From Corynebacterium uterequi (GTDB lineage: Bacteria > Actinomycetota > Actinomycetes > Mycobacteriales > Mycobacteriaceae), in contig NZ_CP011546.1 in the NCBI RefSeq assembly GCF_001021065.1, forward strand, positions 1,984,001 to 2,048,000: a DNA stretch of 64,000 nt, read 5' to 3'. Below are positions 24,643 to 33,442 of this stretch, piece after piece; position 1 is the stretch's first letter; every line of letters begins with the position of its first letter. The notes below the pieces were generated by a model that was not told the DNA's origin, made no database searches, and saw only the letters and a list, made by a program, of their open reading frames with translations. A program made the position numbers and the translations under genes.

Positions 24643-25287
24643 ATGATAAAAATCGAAGATGCCACCAGGAAATACGGGGATCGGACCCTGTGGGAGGACG
24701 TCTCCACCCACTTTAGATCCGGCCGGGTTACTGCCCTGACCGGAGCCTCCGGTTCCGGAAAATCCACTCTGCTTAATTGCATAGGGGGACTCGAATCTCT
24801 CACTTCGGGTGCCATCACCGTCGACGGTTTCTCGGTGAGCGATGCTAGCCGCCGTCGGCTAAGGCTGTACCGCCGGGACACCCTCGGGTTTCTTTTCCAG
24901 GACTACGCTCTAGTGCCCGACCGTCGCGTTGAATACAACCTGCGGCTTGCCGTCCCGAAGGCGACCCGGGACCAGCTAGAAGAAGCACTCGAGCACGTCG
25001 GCCTGCCAGGTTATTCGCGAAGGTTCGTGTATGAGCTCTCCGGTGGCGAGCAGCAGCGCGTCGCCTTGGCCCGCCTTGTCCTGAAAAAACCCACGGTCAT
25101 CCTCGCCGATGAGCCCACCGGCGCCTTGGACGAAGACAATTCCATCATGGTTATTCAATCCTTGAGAGACTTGGCTGACCACGGTTCCACGGTCGTTGTT
25201 GCAACCCACTCTCCCGAGGTCACCGCCGCGGCGGACGATCGTCTCCACCTCGAAGACGGCACGTGGAGCATCACCCGTGGCCAGTAA
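24643..25287 (+). CDS. ABC transporter ATP-binding protein, lactococcin 972 export/immunity type (locus 2)
   Basis: A 214-aa ATPase starting 2 nt after the membrane gene. Walker [10 protein letters not shown] is at residues 34-42, the Q-loop in FLFQDYALV, the signature [14 protein letters not shown], Walker [15 protein letters not shown], and the H-loop in VVATHSPE. It closely parallels the ATPase of locus 1. The 3' end overlaps the LuxR-type gene, which suggests joint transcription. All catalytic residues are intact, so with the membrane protein it could still give immunity or efflux although its presumed cargo gene is broken. Confidence 0.88.
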   Translation: MIKIEDATRKYGDRTLWEDVSTHFRSGRVTALTGASGSGKSTLLNCIGGLESLTSGAITVDGFSVSDASRRRLRLYRRDTLGFLFQDYALVPDRRVEYNLRLAVPKATRDQLEEALEHVGLPGYSRRFVYELSGGEQQRVALARLVLKKPTVILADEPTGALDEDNSIMVIQSLRDLADHGSTVVVATHSPEVTAAADDRLHLEDGTWSITRGQ

Positions 25288-25927
25288 GGAAAACCACACT
25301 AAGCAAGTGTCGGTAGTCGTTGCGGCAGCCACCGAGAAGGCCCGAAACCTGATTGTTGACGCCTTGGGTCACTCAAAGACCTCAGTAGTGATTTCTCAGG
25401 CCTCCTCACCCACGCAGGCCATGGCCGCATGTCAGCGGGAAGTGCAGCCCATCCTGGTGACGGACGCCGAGTTCATTTTCGCAGCCCTCGAAGCCTTCCC
25501 CGACAAGCCTTCCGAGCTTGCACTATGCGTTGTCGTGGTGCGCGAACAAGTAAATGACTGCCACACTGCAGCGCTGGGCGTACGAGCCGGGATTGACGGC
25601 GTGGTGTCCTGGGAAGACTTAGACCATCTCCCCCACGCCCTTCGATGCGCCCACAACGGCGGCATGTACATCTCCCCCGACGTAGCCCGCCGCATCACCG
25701 GGGAGCTGCTCAGGCTCCCGGCAGCTCCCGTGAGGCTCGATACCACCGGGCTCAGCCCGTCGGTCCAGCGCGTCCTCAGGCTCGTGTTAAAAGGTCTTAG
25801 CAACCGGGAAATCGCTAACGAGCTGAGCTTGAGTGAGGCATCCGCTAGGAAGTACACCTCGCATGTGCTGCACCACTACGACTGCTCCTCCAGGGGAGAG
25901 CTCATCGCCCGCTGGTTCTCCTCCTAG
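25277..25927 (+). CDS. LuxR/NarL-type DNA-binding regulator linked to the bacteriocin ABC genes
   Basis: A 216-aa protein. The C-terminal helix-turn-helix is clear: LSPSVQRVLRLVLKGLSNRE followed by IANELSLSEASARKYTSHVL. The N-terminal part resembles a receiver domain (VSVVVAAATEKARNLIVDAL, then ILVTDAEF), but the acidic pocket is poor and no sensor kinase is next to it, so it may be an orphan regulator. The GTG at 25277 is chosen because GGAG lies 8 nt upstream; it overlaps the ABC gene by 11 nt, so it belongs to the same operon. A role in controlling the locus is inferred from position. Locus 1 has no such gene. Confidence 0.75.
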   Translation: MASKENHTKQVSVVVAAATEKARNLIVDALGHSKTSVVISQASSPTQAMAACQREVQPILVTDAEFIFAALEAFPDKPSELALCVVVVREQVNDCHTAALGVRAGIDGVVSWEDLDHLPHALRCAHNGGMYISPDVARRITGELLRLPAAPVRLDTTGLSPSVQRVLRLVLKGLSNREIANELSLSEASARKYTSHVLHHYDCSSRGELIARWFSS

Positions 25928-25939
25928 ACCCGCCGAGAA

Positions 25940-27532
<1,593 letters not shown>

Positions 27533-27551
27533 GCCTGACTAGGTTAGTGCA

Positions 27552-27950
27552 TTAGTCCCACGGGATGAGGATCCCGGCCGGCGGCGTAGCTTTCGGGTCC
27601 TCCGGAGTGGAGGTCCCCGTGGAGATCGGCAGGTCCCAGGACGCGATCTCCTCATGGAAGAGCGTCACCAGGATGATGAGGCCGATGATGATGGTGGCGG
27701 CCCCACAGGCGATGAGGGTGGCACGCCCGTCGACGATAGTGGTCGACAGCGGCGGCGGATGCGCCACGTAGGAATACCCATAGCGGCCGCCGGGCAACCG
27801 ATAGATGTGTACGTCGGTGACATTGTCCTTGGGAATGGGCAATTCGTCGCGCGTGGGTAACCTGTCGTGCTTCGGAGGCGGTGGAAATTCCGTCTCGTCA
27901 ATGATAAAGCGATTCGGGACGAAGTCATCGTCATTGTCATAGTCATTCAT
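27552..27950 (-). CDS. Hypothetical membrane protein
   Basis: A 132-aa protein I cannot assign to a family. The N-terminus is strongly acidic (MNDYDNDDDFVPNRF) and proline-rich (FPPPPKHDRLP), followed by a central segment VHIYRLPGGRYGYSYVAHPP. One membrane helix lies near residues 80-102 (ACGAATIIIGLIILVTLF), and a short outer tail ends in ILIPWD. It sits 19 bp upstream of lysS on the same strand and may be co-transcribed with it. Topology suggests a cytoplasmic acidic domain and a short periplasmic tail. Confidence 0.65.
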   Translation of the reverse strand: MNDYDNDDDFVPNRFIIDETEFPPPPKHDRLPTRDELPIPKDNVTDVHIYRLPGGRYGYSYVAHPPPLSTTIVDGRATLIACGAATIIIGLIILVTLFHEEIASWDLPISTGTSTPEDPKATPPAGILIPWD

Positions 27951-28105
27951 CTGTTTAGCCTCCTCCCTGGTGTTTTCTCGGGCCGCGCGGCACTCCTTTG
28001 GCCGGCGGCGGTCGCTGAGTTCAATTCAGCATAGCCTAGCTGCGGAAGTCTGAGCATCAGCTGGACTAATCGGGTGTGCCGCATATGAAGTGTTCACGAC
28101 CGGGC

Positions 28106-28930
28106 CTAAGTGGCGTCGTCGCCAAGGTTGTGGAAACCGATACCGAGGGGAACGCCCACATTATCGATGAGCCGGACCCCACCCACGGTGGCCGCCACCA
28201 CAAGCCGTGCGTCGCCCACCTCAGGGGCCGGGCCGAAGCCCAGTCCCCGCAGCTCAAGGTAATCCGGGGTGATCCCGCCCGCAGCCAGCACCTCCGACGC
28301 CGTCTTGAGCACCGCCGCGGGCCCGTGTTCTGCGGCGAAGGCCCCGGCCGTCAACGCCGCGGATATCACGGTGGCATCGGTTCGCGCGCTCGGGTCCACG
28401 TCCGCGTTGCGCAGGGAGATCGCCACCCCGTCGGGCATCCGCACGGTCGGCACCCCGTGCACTTCCACCCCCATGTGCAAATCGGCGATGGCTCGCCTCA
28501 GCGCCGCCGCCACCTCAAAATCTTTCTCGCCCACGATGACGTCGCTAGGCCTGAGCACCCCCATGAGTGCGAGGCCCCGGGTGACTTCGGCCTCAACGAC
28601 GCCGGCCGGCTCCAGACCGCCCTCCCAACGCACGCTGAGCGTCGGGGCGCCGGAAGGCCACAAGTCCTCATCGCGCACCGGCCAGACGACGTCGACGTGC
28701 TCGTCGGCCAGCGCCGCCGGGATGTCGTCGCCTTGCCAAGCCACCACGACCACCGCGCGAGGCAGCATCCGGGCCGCCCGGATCAAGGCGATGTGACCGG
28801 CATGCAGCCCCCTGCCCAAGGGCACGAGCACCACCGGACGGCCGGTCTTGCGCATGGCCGACCCCAGCATCCTCATCCGTGCCAGGTCGTCGATTACCGT
28901 CGCGGCGCCAAACTCGAAACTCATGGTCAA
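28106..28930 (-). CDS. Diverged pantoate-beta-alanine ligase-like protein
   Basis: A 274-aa nucleotidyltransferase-fold protein in the position of panC in the mycobacterial order. The ATP-binding HxGH motif is present (GLHAGHIAL) and the KMSKS-like part is recognisable (VRMPDGVAISLRN). However, two pantoate-binding segments of true PanC are lost: the FVNPxQF loop reads VAWQGDDIP, and the KDYQQ segment reads GEKDFEVAAA, so both conserved glutamines are gone. No panB or panD is adjacent. It is therefore likely that the substrate has changed or that the protein is a paralogue beside a genuine panC elsewhere. Fold confident, function not. Confidence 0.7.
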   Translation of the reverse strand: MTMSFEFGAATVIDDLARMRMLGSAMRKTGRPVVLVPLGRGLHAGHIALIRAARMLPRAVVVVAWQGDDIPAALADEHVDVVWPVRDEDLWPSGAPTLSVRWEGGLEPAGVVEAEVTRGLALMGVLRPSDVIVGEKDFEVAAALRRAIADLHMGVEVHGVPTVRMPDGVAISLRNADVDPSARTDATVISAALTAGAFAAEHGPAAVLKTASEVLAAGGITPDYLELRGLGFGPAPEVGDARLVVAATVGGVRLIDNVGVPLGIGFHNLGDDAT

Positions 28931-28976
28931 CCATTGTGCCCGATGCAGGCATGCCGTCGCCGCGCACCACCCCGAC

Positions 28977-29576
28977 TTAGCTCAAGCTGTGGCGCACCGC
29001 AGCGATGGCGGCGGCCGCGCGGGCGTCGTCGATGAGCGCCCCGCGTTCCCGGCTGACCTCCGCGGCGAGTGTGTCATCGCCGAGAACCTGGCTCAACATC
29101 GCCACGGCGTCACGGCGAAGCGCCTCCACAGCGGCGACGTAGTCCAACGCGGCGCGCAGCGTGCGTCGCCGGCTGGAGTCAAGGCGAATGAGCCGGCCGT
29201 GGGCGTCGCTGACCAGCAAGCCGAGGATGGTGTCCCCCAGCTCGTCGAGGGCCTCTCCCGCCCACACCTCGTCGGACAACTGCCATAACGAGATCACCAC
29301 GGCGCCGGCAACCTCGACCGCATCGAGTTCCTGCACGCCCCGGGAGGGCAGAAGGTGAGCGACAATGTGGCCGGGGTGCACCACCTCGGCCACGGCGTGG
29401 ACGGCGGCGTCGAAGGCGTCCTCCTCCACGTCGAGAAGGATGAGGTCCGCCTCCGCCGCCTGCGCCGCATCCGCCACGTGCGTGACATGATGGCCAGCCC
29501 TAGCGAGCAAGGCCGGGAAAGACTCAGGAGCGGGCCGGGCGCCAAGCACCGCGACCCTTAATATGGGGCGCTGCAC
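28977..29576 (-). CDS. Rossmann-like protein, Rv3603c-type
   Basis: A 199-aa protein. It starts with a Rossmann-like strand-turn (LRVAVLGARPAPESF), but the GxGxxG loop is degenerate. A dehydrogenase-like helical second half follows (TLRAALDYVAAVEALRRDAV). It is much shorter than Rv3603c (about 300 aa), which holds the same place between panC and the next membrane gene. The GTG at 29576 shares one base with the preceding stop (TAGTG), so translation is coupled. The role is unknown; linkage to the PanC-like protein suggests shared metabolism, which is an inference. Confidence 0.65.
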   Translation of the reverse strand: MQRPILRVAVLGARPAPESFPALLARAGHHVTHVADAAQAAEADLILLDVEEDAFDAAVHAVAEVVHPGHIVAHLLPSRGVQELDAVEVAGAVVISLWQLSDEVWAGEALDELGDTILGLLVSDAHGRLIRLDSSRRRTLRAALDYVAAVEALRRDAVAMLSQVLGDDTLAAEVSRERGALIDDARAAAAIAAVRHSLS

Positions 29577-30637
29577 TAGCGCTGATTCTTCATGTTGGCG
29601 AGCAACTCCGCGACCGTGAGGCCACTGCCGTGCTGATCCAGGCGACGCCGGCCGCTGTGTCGCACGTCCTCCGCCGGCTCCGGCTCCCGACGGGGCTCCG
29701 GCTTCGGTTCCCGGCGGGGTTCCGGTGCCCGACGGGTCTCGGGCTCCGACGGGAACTGCCAACGGTCGCTGCTCTCGCTAATGAGCTGGGACAGCGGATT
29801 GGCCGTCGGTGCCGAGGAGCGGCCGAAGCGCCCGGCAATGGCGTCGGGGGTGGGGGCGCCGTTGGGACGGCGGTGCGAACCGCGGTACAGTGGCTCCTCC
29901 ACCGGTTCGTCGGCGACGGTGACCACGGGATCCTCACGCGGCGCCCAGTGCGAGTACGCAGCGCTCACCGGGGTCGGTTCCGGTTCCGGGATCGGCTCGG
30001 GCTTCGGCTCCGGACGGAAATACGACGGCTGGGGCCGCTCAACTCGCGGCGGTGCCGGCTGAGTCCGCCGCGGGGCGGGCTCCGGCTCCCGGACGATGGC
30101 GATCTCCTCTGTCACGTCGCGGGCGTTGGTGGCCGAGGAGCTCTCGACTTCCATCACACGCTGCGCGGTGGCGCGAATAGCGTCGGGCTCGTATTCGTAG
30201 GGCCGGCCGGTGTATTCCTCCAGCTTGGACCGCAGCGAGCGGATCTCCTCCCGCAGCTGCTCAAGGAGTTCCGTATTGTGCTCGGCCAGCTTCTCGCTGC
30301 GGGAAGAGTCACGCTGGATGGTGGTCCCATTGGCCTGGGCGACGCGCTCTAGCTCGGCGAGGTGCAGCTCCTCCCGCAGCTCCATCTCCTCACGCTGGGA
30401 AATGTTTTGGCTCCGGTACCGGTAGATGAGGAAGGCACTGAGCAGCACCGCCCACAGCGCGGCGATGAGCGCGACCTTCAACGCGGTGGCGCTGTTGACC
30501 AGGAGCATGACCACGCTGCCTGCGACCGCGACAACGACGAGCACGAAGATAACGACCTGGCTAGAGTCACGTTCCCTCGATTCCGGGACGTTATCCGACT
30601 CCGAAAACTGGGATTCCGATCCAGGTGTGACAGTCAT
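29576..30637 (-). CDS. Coiled-coil membrane protein, Rv3604c-like
   Basis: A 353-aa protein with two adjacent membrane helices at about residues 27-70 (VVIFVLVVVAVAGSVVMLLV and VALIAALWAVLLSAFLIY). A coiled coil follows at about 80-145 (REELHLAELERVAQ, LLEQLREEIRSLRSKLEEY), then a long Pro/Arg/Glu-rich disordered region with repeated PEP, PAPRR and REPEP units. It matches by position and layout the Ala/Arg/Pro-rich transmembrane protein Rv3604c. The start at 30637 follows the DUF3180 stop by 10 nt with GTAGAGG in between. No enzyme motif is present; a scaffolding role at the envelope is possible. Confidence 0.7.
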   Translation of the reverse strand: MTVTPGSESQFSESDNVPESRERDSSQVVIFVLVVVAVAGSVVMLLVNSATALKVALIAALWAVLLSAFLIYRYRSQNISQREEMELREELHLAELERVAQANGTTIQRDSSRSEKLAEHNTELLEQLREEIRSLRSKLEEYTGRPYEYEPDAIRATAQRVMEVESSSATNARDVTEEIAIVREPEPAPRRTQPAPPRVERPQPSYFRPEPKPEPIPEPEPTPVSAAYSHWAPREDPVVTVADEPVEEPLYRGSHRRPNGAPTPDAIAGRFGRSSAPTANPLSQLISESSDRWQFPSEPETRRAPEPRREPKPEPRREPEPAEDVRHSGRRRLDQHGSGLTVAELLANMKNQR

Positions 30638-30647
30638 ACCCTCTACT

Positions 30648-31115
30648 TTAGCTAATAGTCTCACCGCTGCCAGGCGGAGGCGTCTCACAAGATTTCTCCA
30701 CCGCCACCCCGGCGGCGGCCAGCACCGCGCCCCCGAGCGCACCGGCGAGGACAACGGGCAGCTCGGCCTGGGCGGTCACTAACTGACCAGCGTGCGGGAC
30801 CACGAAGGTGGCTACCCCCGCGTAGCCGCCGCCCATGATCGCGCCAGTCCACGCCGACGCCTGCCCCACGACGAGGATCCGCGCGACGGTGAGCGGATTA
30901 AGCTGGCTGCGATCAAGGCCGATGCGCCCCTCGTCGAGGTTACGGCGCACCAGCGCCCGCAGCCCCACGCACATCGCCACCAGCGCCCACAACGTGACCG
31001 GACCGATGGCCGGAAGGGGCGGGAAATAGGAATAAAAGAAGCAGGTGACGATGCCCACCGCCGCCGCGATGAACGCGTAGACGACCACGAGGCCGGCGAT
31101 AGGGGTGCGGATCAT
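30648..31115 (-). CDS. DUF3180-type membrane protein
   Basis: A 155-aa integral membrane protein with four predicted helices: LVVVYAFIAAAVGIVTCFF, then PVTLWALVAMCVGLRALV, a glycine-rich third helix (GAIMGGGYAGVATFVV) and LPVVLAGALGGAVLAAAGVA. It overlaps folK by ATGA, placing it inside the folate operon as in mycobacteria (Rv3605c). The conserved middle loop RRNLDEGRIGLDRSQLNPLT is cytoplasmic by charge. The function of this actinobacterial family is not known. Confidence 0.8.
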   Translation of the reverse strand: MIRTPIAGLVVVYAFIAAAVGIVTCFFYSYFPPLPAIGPVTLWALVAMCVGLRALVRRNLDEGRIGLDRSQLNPLTVARILVVGQASAWTGAIMGGGYAGVATFVVPHAGQLVTAQAELPVVLAGALGGAVLAAAGVAVEKSCETPPPGSGETIS

Positions 31116-31606
31116 GGCAACCCCGCTACCCGTCGGATCGCCGCCACCTCATCCTCCGGTAGGGCAGCCACCAGGTCGGCGACGCGGCGCCCGCCCAACG
31201 TGGCCGCCTCGTCCGCCGCCAGCCAGGGCACCAGCACGAAGGCTCGTTCGTGGGCGAAGGGATGCGGGACGGACAATTCGGGGGTGTCCACCGTGATCTC
31301 CGCCCCGGCGTCATCGCATAAGGCCACGATGTCCACGTCGAGGGTGCGCGGCCCCCAGTGCACGAGGCGTCGTCGCCCCGCCTCCTGTTCCAGGCGCTGC
31401 GCGCGTCGCAGCAGCTGCAGCGGGGTGTCAGTCACCTCCACGATGAGGATGGCGTTGAGGAAATCCGGTTGGTTGGTGTTGCCCCAGGCCGGGGTGGCAA
31501 ACATGCCCGAGGCGACGACGAGCTCCGCTGCGAAGTCCTCCTCCACCCGGGCGAGGTGGGCGGCGGAGTCCTCCAAGTTTGACCCAATGGAGAGCACGGC
31601 GCGCAT
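31112..31606 (-). CDS. folK: 2-amino-4-hydroxy-6-hydroxymethyldihydropteridine pyrophosphokinase
   Basis: A 164-aa enzyme that pyrophosphorylates hydroxymethyl-dihydropterin in folate synthesis. Motifs are LSIGSNLEDSAAHL at the N-terminus, GPRTLDVDIVAL with the Mg2+-binding aspartates, and VPHPFAHERAFVLVPW. The ATG at 31606 shares its A with the folB stop (TGATG); a GTG one codon earlier is an alternative. The folate genes are ordered folE, folP, folB, folK with overlaps, so enzymes of one pathway are made together. Confidence 0.95.
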   Translation of the reverse strand: MRAVLSIGSNLEDSAAHLARVEEDFAAELVVASGMFATPAWGNTNQPDFLNAILIVEVTDTPLQLLRRAQRLEQEAGRRRLVHWGPRTLDVDIVALCDDAGAEITVDTPELSVPHPFAHERAFVLVPWLAADEAATLGGRRVADLVAALPEDEVAAIRRVAGLP

Positions 31607-31989
31607 CACGGCCTCCCGGGGCGGGTCGTGCGCGAGCGCCGGGCGACGACGGCCACGTCGTCGAACACCAGCGGTATCGGCGCGTGCGGCTTGTGGATGG
31701 TGACCTCCACGGCGTGCACGGCCGGGTAGCGTTCGAGGGTTTGGTCGGCGATGCGGGCAGCCACCGTCTCAATGAGCCGGCGCGGCGTCCCGGTGACCTC
31801 GTCGTAGGCAAGCTGGGCGAGCTCCGCGTAGTTGACGGTTTTGCTCAGGTCATCGTCGGCCGCCGCCGGCGCCGCGTTGAGCCAGGCCGTCACGTCGATG
31901 CTGAACGCCTGGCCGTGCTCGGTCTCGTGGTCAAGCACCCCGTGGTGGCCGAAGGCGCGGATCCCGCGAAGCTCGATCCGGTCAGCCAC
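31606..31989 (-). CDS. folB: Dihydroneopterin aldolase
   Basis: A 127-aa enzyme that cleaves dihydroneopterin to hydroxymethyl-dihydropterin and glycolaldehyde. The family signature [20 protein letters not shown] contains the pterin-pocket residues, [16 protein letters not shown] carries the pocket tyrosine, and [16 protein letters not shown] ends the fold with the conserved lysine. The GTG at 31989 overlaps the folP stop by 8 nt. Folate operon member. Confidence 0.93.
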   Translation of the reverse strand: MADRIELRGIRAFGHHGVLDHETEHGQAFSIDVTAWLNAAPAAADDDLSKTVNYAELAQLAYDEVTGTPRRLIETVAARIADQTLERYPAVHAVEVTIHKPHAPIPLVFDDVAVVARRSRTTRPGRP

Positions 31990-32848
31990 GGCGCGCCTCC
32001 TCCGCCGCGCGCCACGCTTCCGCCACGTCCACCGCGTCACGGGAACCGGCGACGTCGTGCACCCGCACCGCCCACGCCCCGAGCCGCGCCGACAGTGCCG
32101 ACACCGCCAGCGTGGCGGCGTCGGCCAGCGTCGGGGAGGCCGGCAGTCCTCGATCGGCGCGCACCCCGGTGAGGAAACGTTTCCGCGAGGCTCCCACCAG
32201 CACCGGGTAGTCGCCGTCGATGAACTCGCCCAGCGCGCCCAGGAGCGCCCAATTGTCCTCGTGGGACTTGGCGAAACCGAGTCCCGGGTCAACGGTGATG
32301 TTGTCCGCTCGCACACCGGCGTCGATGGCAGCCGCCGCCAGCTCCCCGAGGACCTTTTTAACGTCCGCGACGACGTCCCCGCCATGGTCGGCCCGGCCGG
32401 AGGCTTCGGCGAAGTCCGCGCCGGCCACCGTGCGCCAGTGCATGAGACACACGAGAGCGTCCGAATCCGCCATGACCCGGAACATGTCCGGATCGGCCAG
32501 GCCGCCCGAGACGTCGTTGATAAGATCCACGCCCGCCTCAACGCACGCGGCGGCCGTCGCGGCGCGCATGGTGTCCACCGAGGTGGCAATGCCCGCGGAG
32601 TGCAGCTCACGAATGACGGTAGCCGCCCGTTCGGCCTCCACCTCTGGGGGAACGCGAGTGGCCCCGGGGCGGGTCGATTCCGCACCGACGTCGATGATGT
32701 CCGCGCCCTGAGCCACGAGCTCGTGGGCGTGGGCAATGGCGTCGTCGAACGCCAGGAACTTCCCGCCGTCGGAGAAGGAATCCTCGGTGACATTGACAAT
32801 GCCCATGACCCGGCACCGGCCCGGGAGGATGAGATCTGCGCCTTGCAT
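31982..32848 (-). CDS. folP: Dihydropteroate synthase
   Basis: A 288-aa TIM-barrel enzyme that condenses hydroxymethyl-dihydropterin pyrophosphate with p-aminobenzoate, the step blocked by sulfonamides. The two pterin-binding signatures are present: [16 protein letters not shown] near the N-terminus and [17 protein letters not shown]. The [13 protein letters not shown] and [10 protein letters not shown] segments follow. It starts 18 nt after folE with GGAGAA upstream. Confidence 0.96.
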   Translation of the reverse strand: MQGADLILPGRCRVMGIVNVTEDSFSDGGKFLAFDDAIAHAHELVAQGADIIDVGAESTRPGATRVPPEVEAERAATVIRELHSAGIATSVDTMRAATAAACVEAGVDLINDVSGGLADPDMFRVMADSDALVCLMHWRTVAGADFAEASGRADHGGDVVADVKKVLGELAAAAIDAGVRADNITVDPGLGFAKSHEDNWALLGALGEFIDGDYPVLVGASRKRFLTGVRADRGLPASPTLADAATLAVSALSARLGAWAVRVHDVAGSRDAVDVAEAWRAAEEARRG

Positions 32849-32866
32849 TGCGTTCTCCTTGTACAG

Positions 32867-33442
32867 CTAGCTGCGAATGAGGCTGAGGGCCTCCGCGCGG
32901 GACGCGGCGGACGTTTTGAAACCGCCACGTACCGCGGAGGTGACCGTCACGGCGCCCGGCTTGCGGATGCCGCGCATCCCCATGCACAGGTGCTCACACT
33001 CGATGACGACGATGACCGACTGCGCCCGCAGCTTCTCCACCAACGCGTCGGCGATCTGGGAGGTCAGCCGCTCCTGGACTTGGGGGCGCCGCGCGTAGAG
33101 GTCGGCCAGGCGGGCCAGCTTCGACAGGCCCGTCACCTGGCCCTCCTTATTGGGGATGTACCCGATGTGGGCGTGGCCGAAGAAGGGCAGGAGGTGATGT
33201 TCGCACATCGAGTAGATGGGGATGTCCTTGACGAGGACCAGTTCCTGATGGTCCTCGCTGAAGGTCTTTTCCAGCACGGATGTCGGGTCGGTGCGTAGCC
33301 CCTGCAGGTTCTCGGCGAAGGCGCGAGCCACCCGCGCGGGGGTTTCCCGAAGACCCTCTCGATCCGGGTCCTCCCCCACGGCGAGGAGGAGTTCTCGCAC
33401 CGCGGCCTCGGCGCGGGCGTGATCGAAGTTAGTGTCGGCCAT
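32867..33442 (-). CDS. folE: GTP cyclohydrolase I
   Basis: A 191-aa enzyme converting GTP to dihydroneopterin triphosphate, the first folate step. Zinc ligands are seen in [19 protein letters not shown] and in [12 protein letters not shown]. The [20 protein letters not shown] region is typical. The ATG at 33442 overlaps the ftsH stop region by 14 nt, linking folate synthesis to the ftsH transcript as in mycobacteria. Confidence 0.96.
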   Translation of the reverse strand: MADTNFDHARAEAAVRELLLAVGEDPDREGLRETPARVARAFAENLQGLRTDPTSVLEKTFSEDHQELVLVKDIPIYSMCEHHLLPFFGHAHIGYIPNKEGQVTGLSKLARLADLYARRPQVQERLTSQIADALVEKLRAQSVIVVIECEHLCMGMRGIRKPGAVTVTSAVRGGFKTSAASRAEALSLIRS

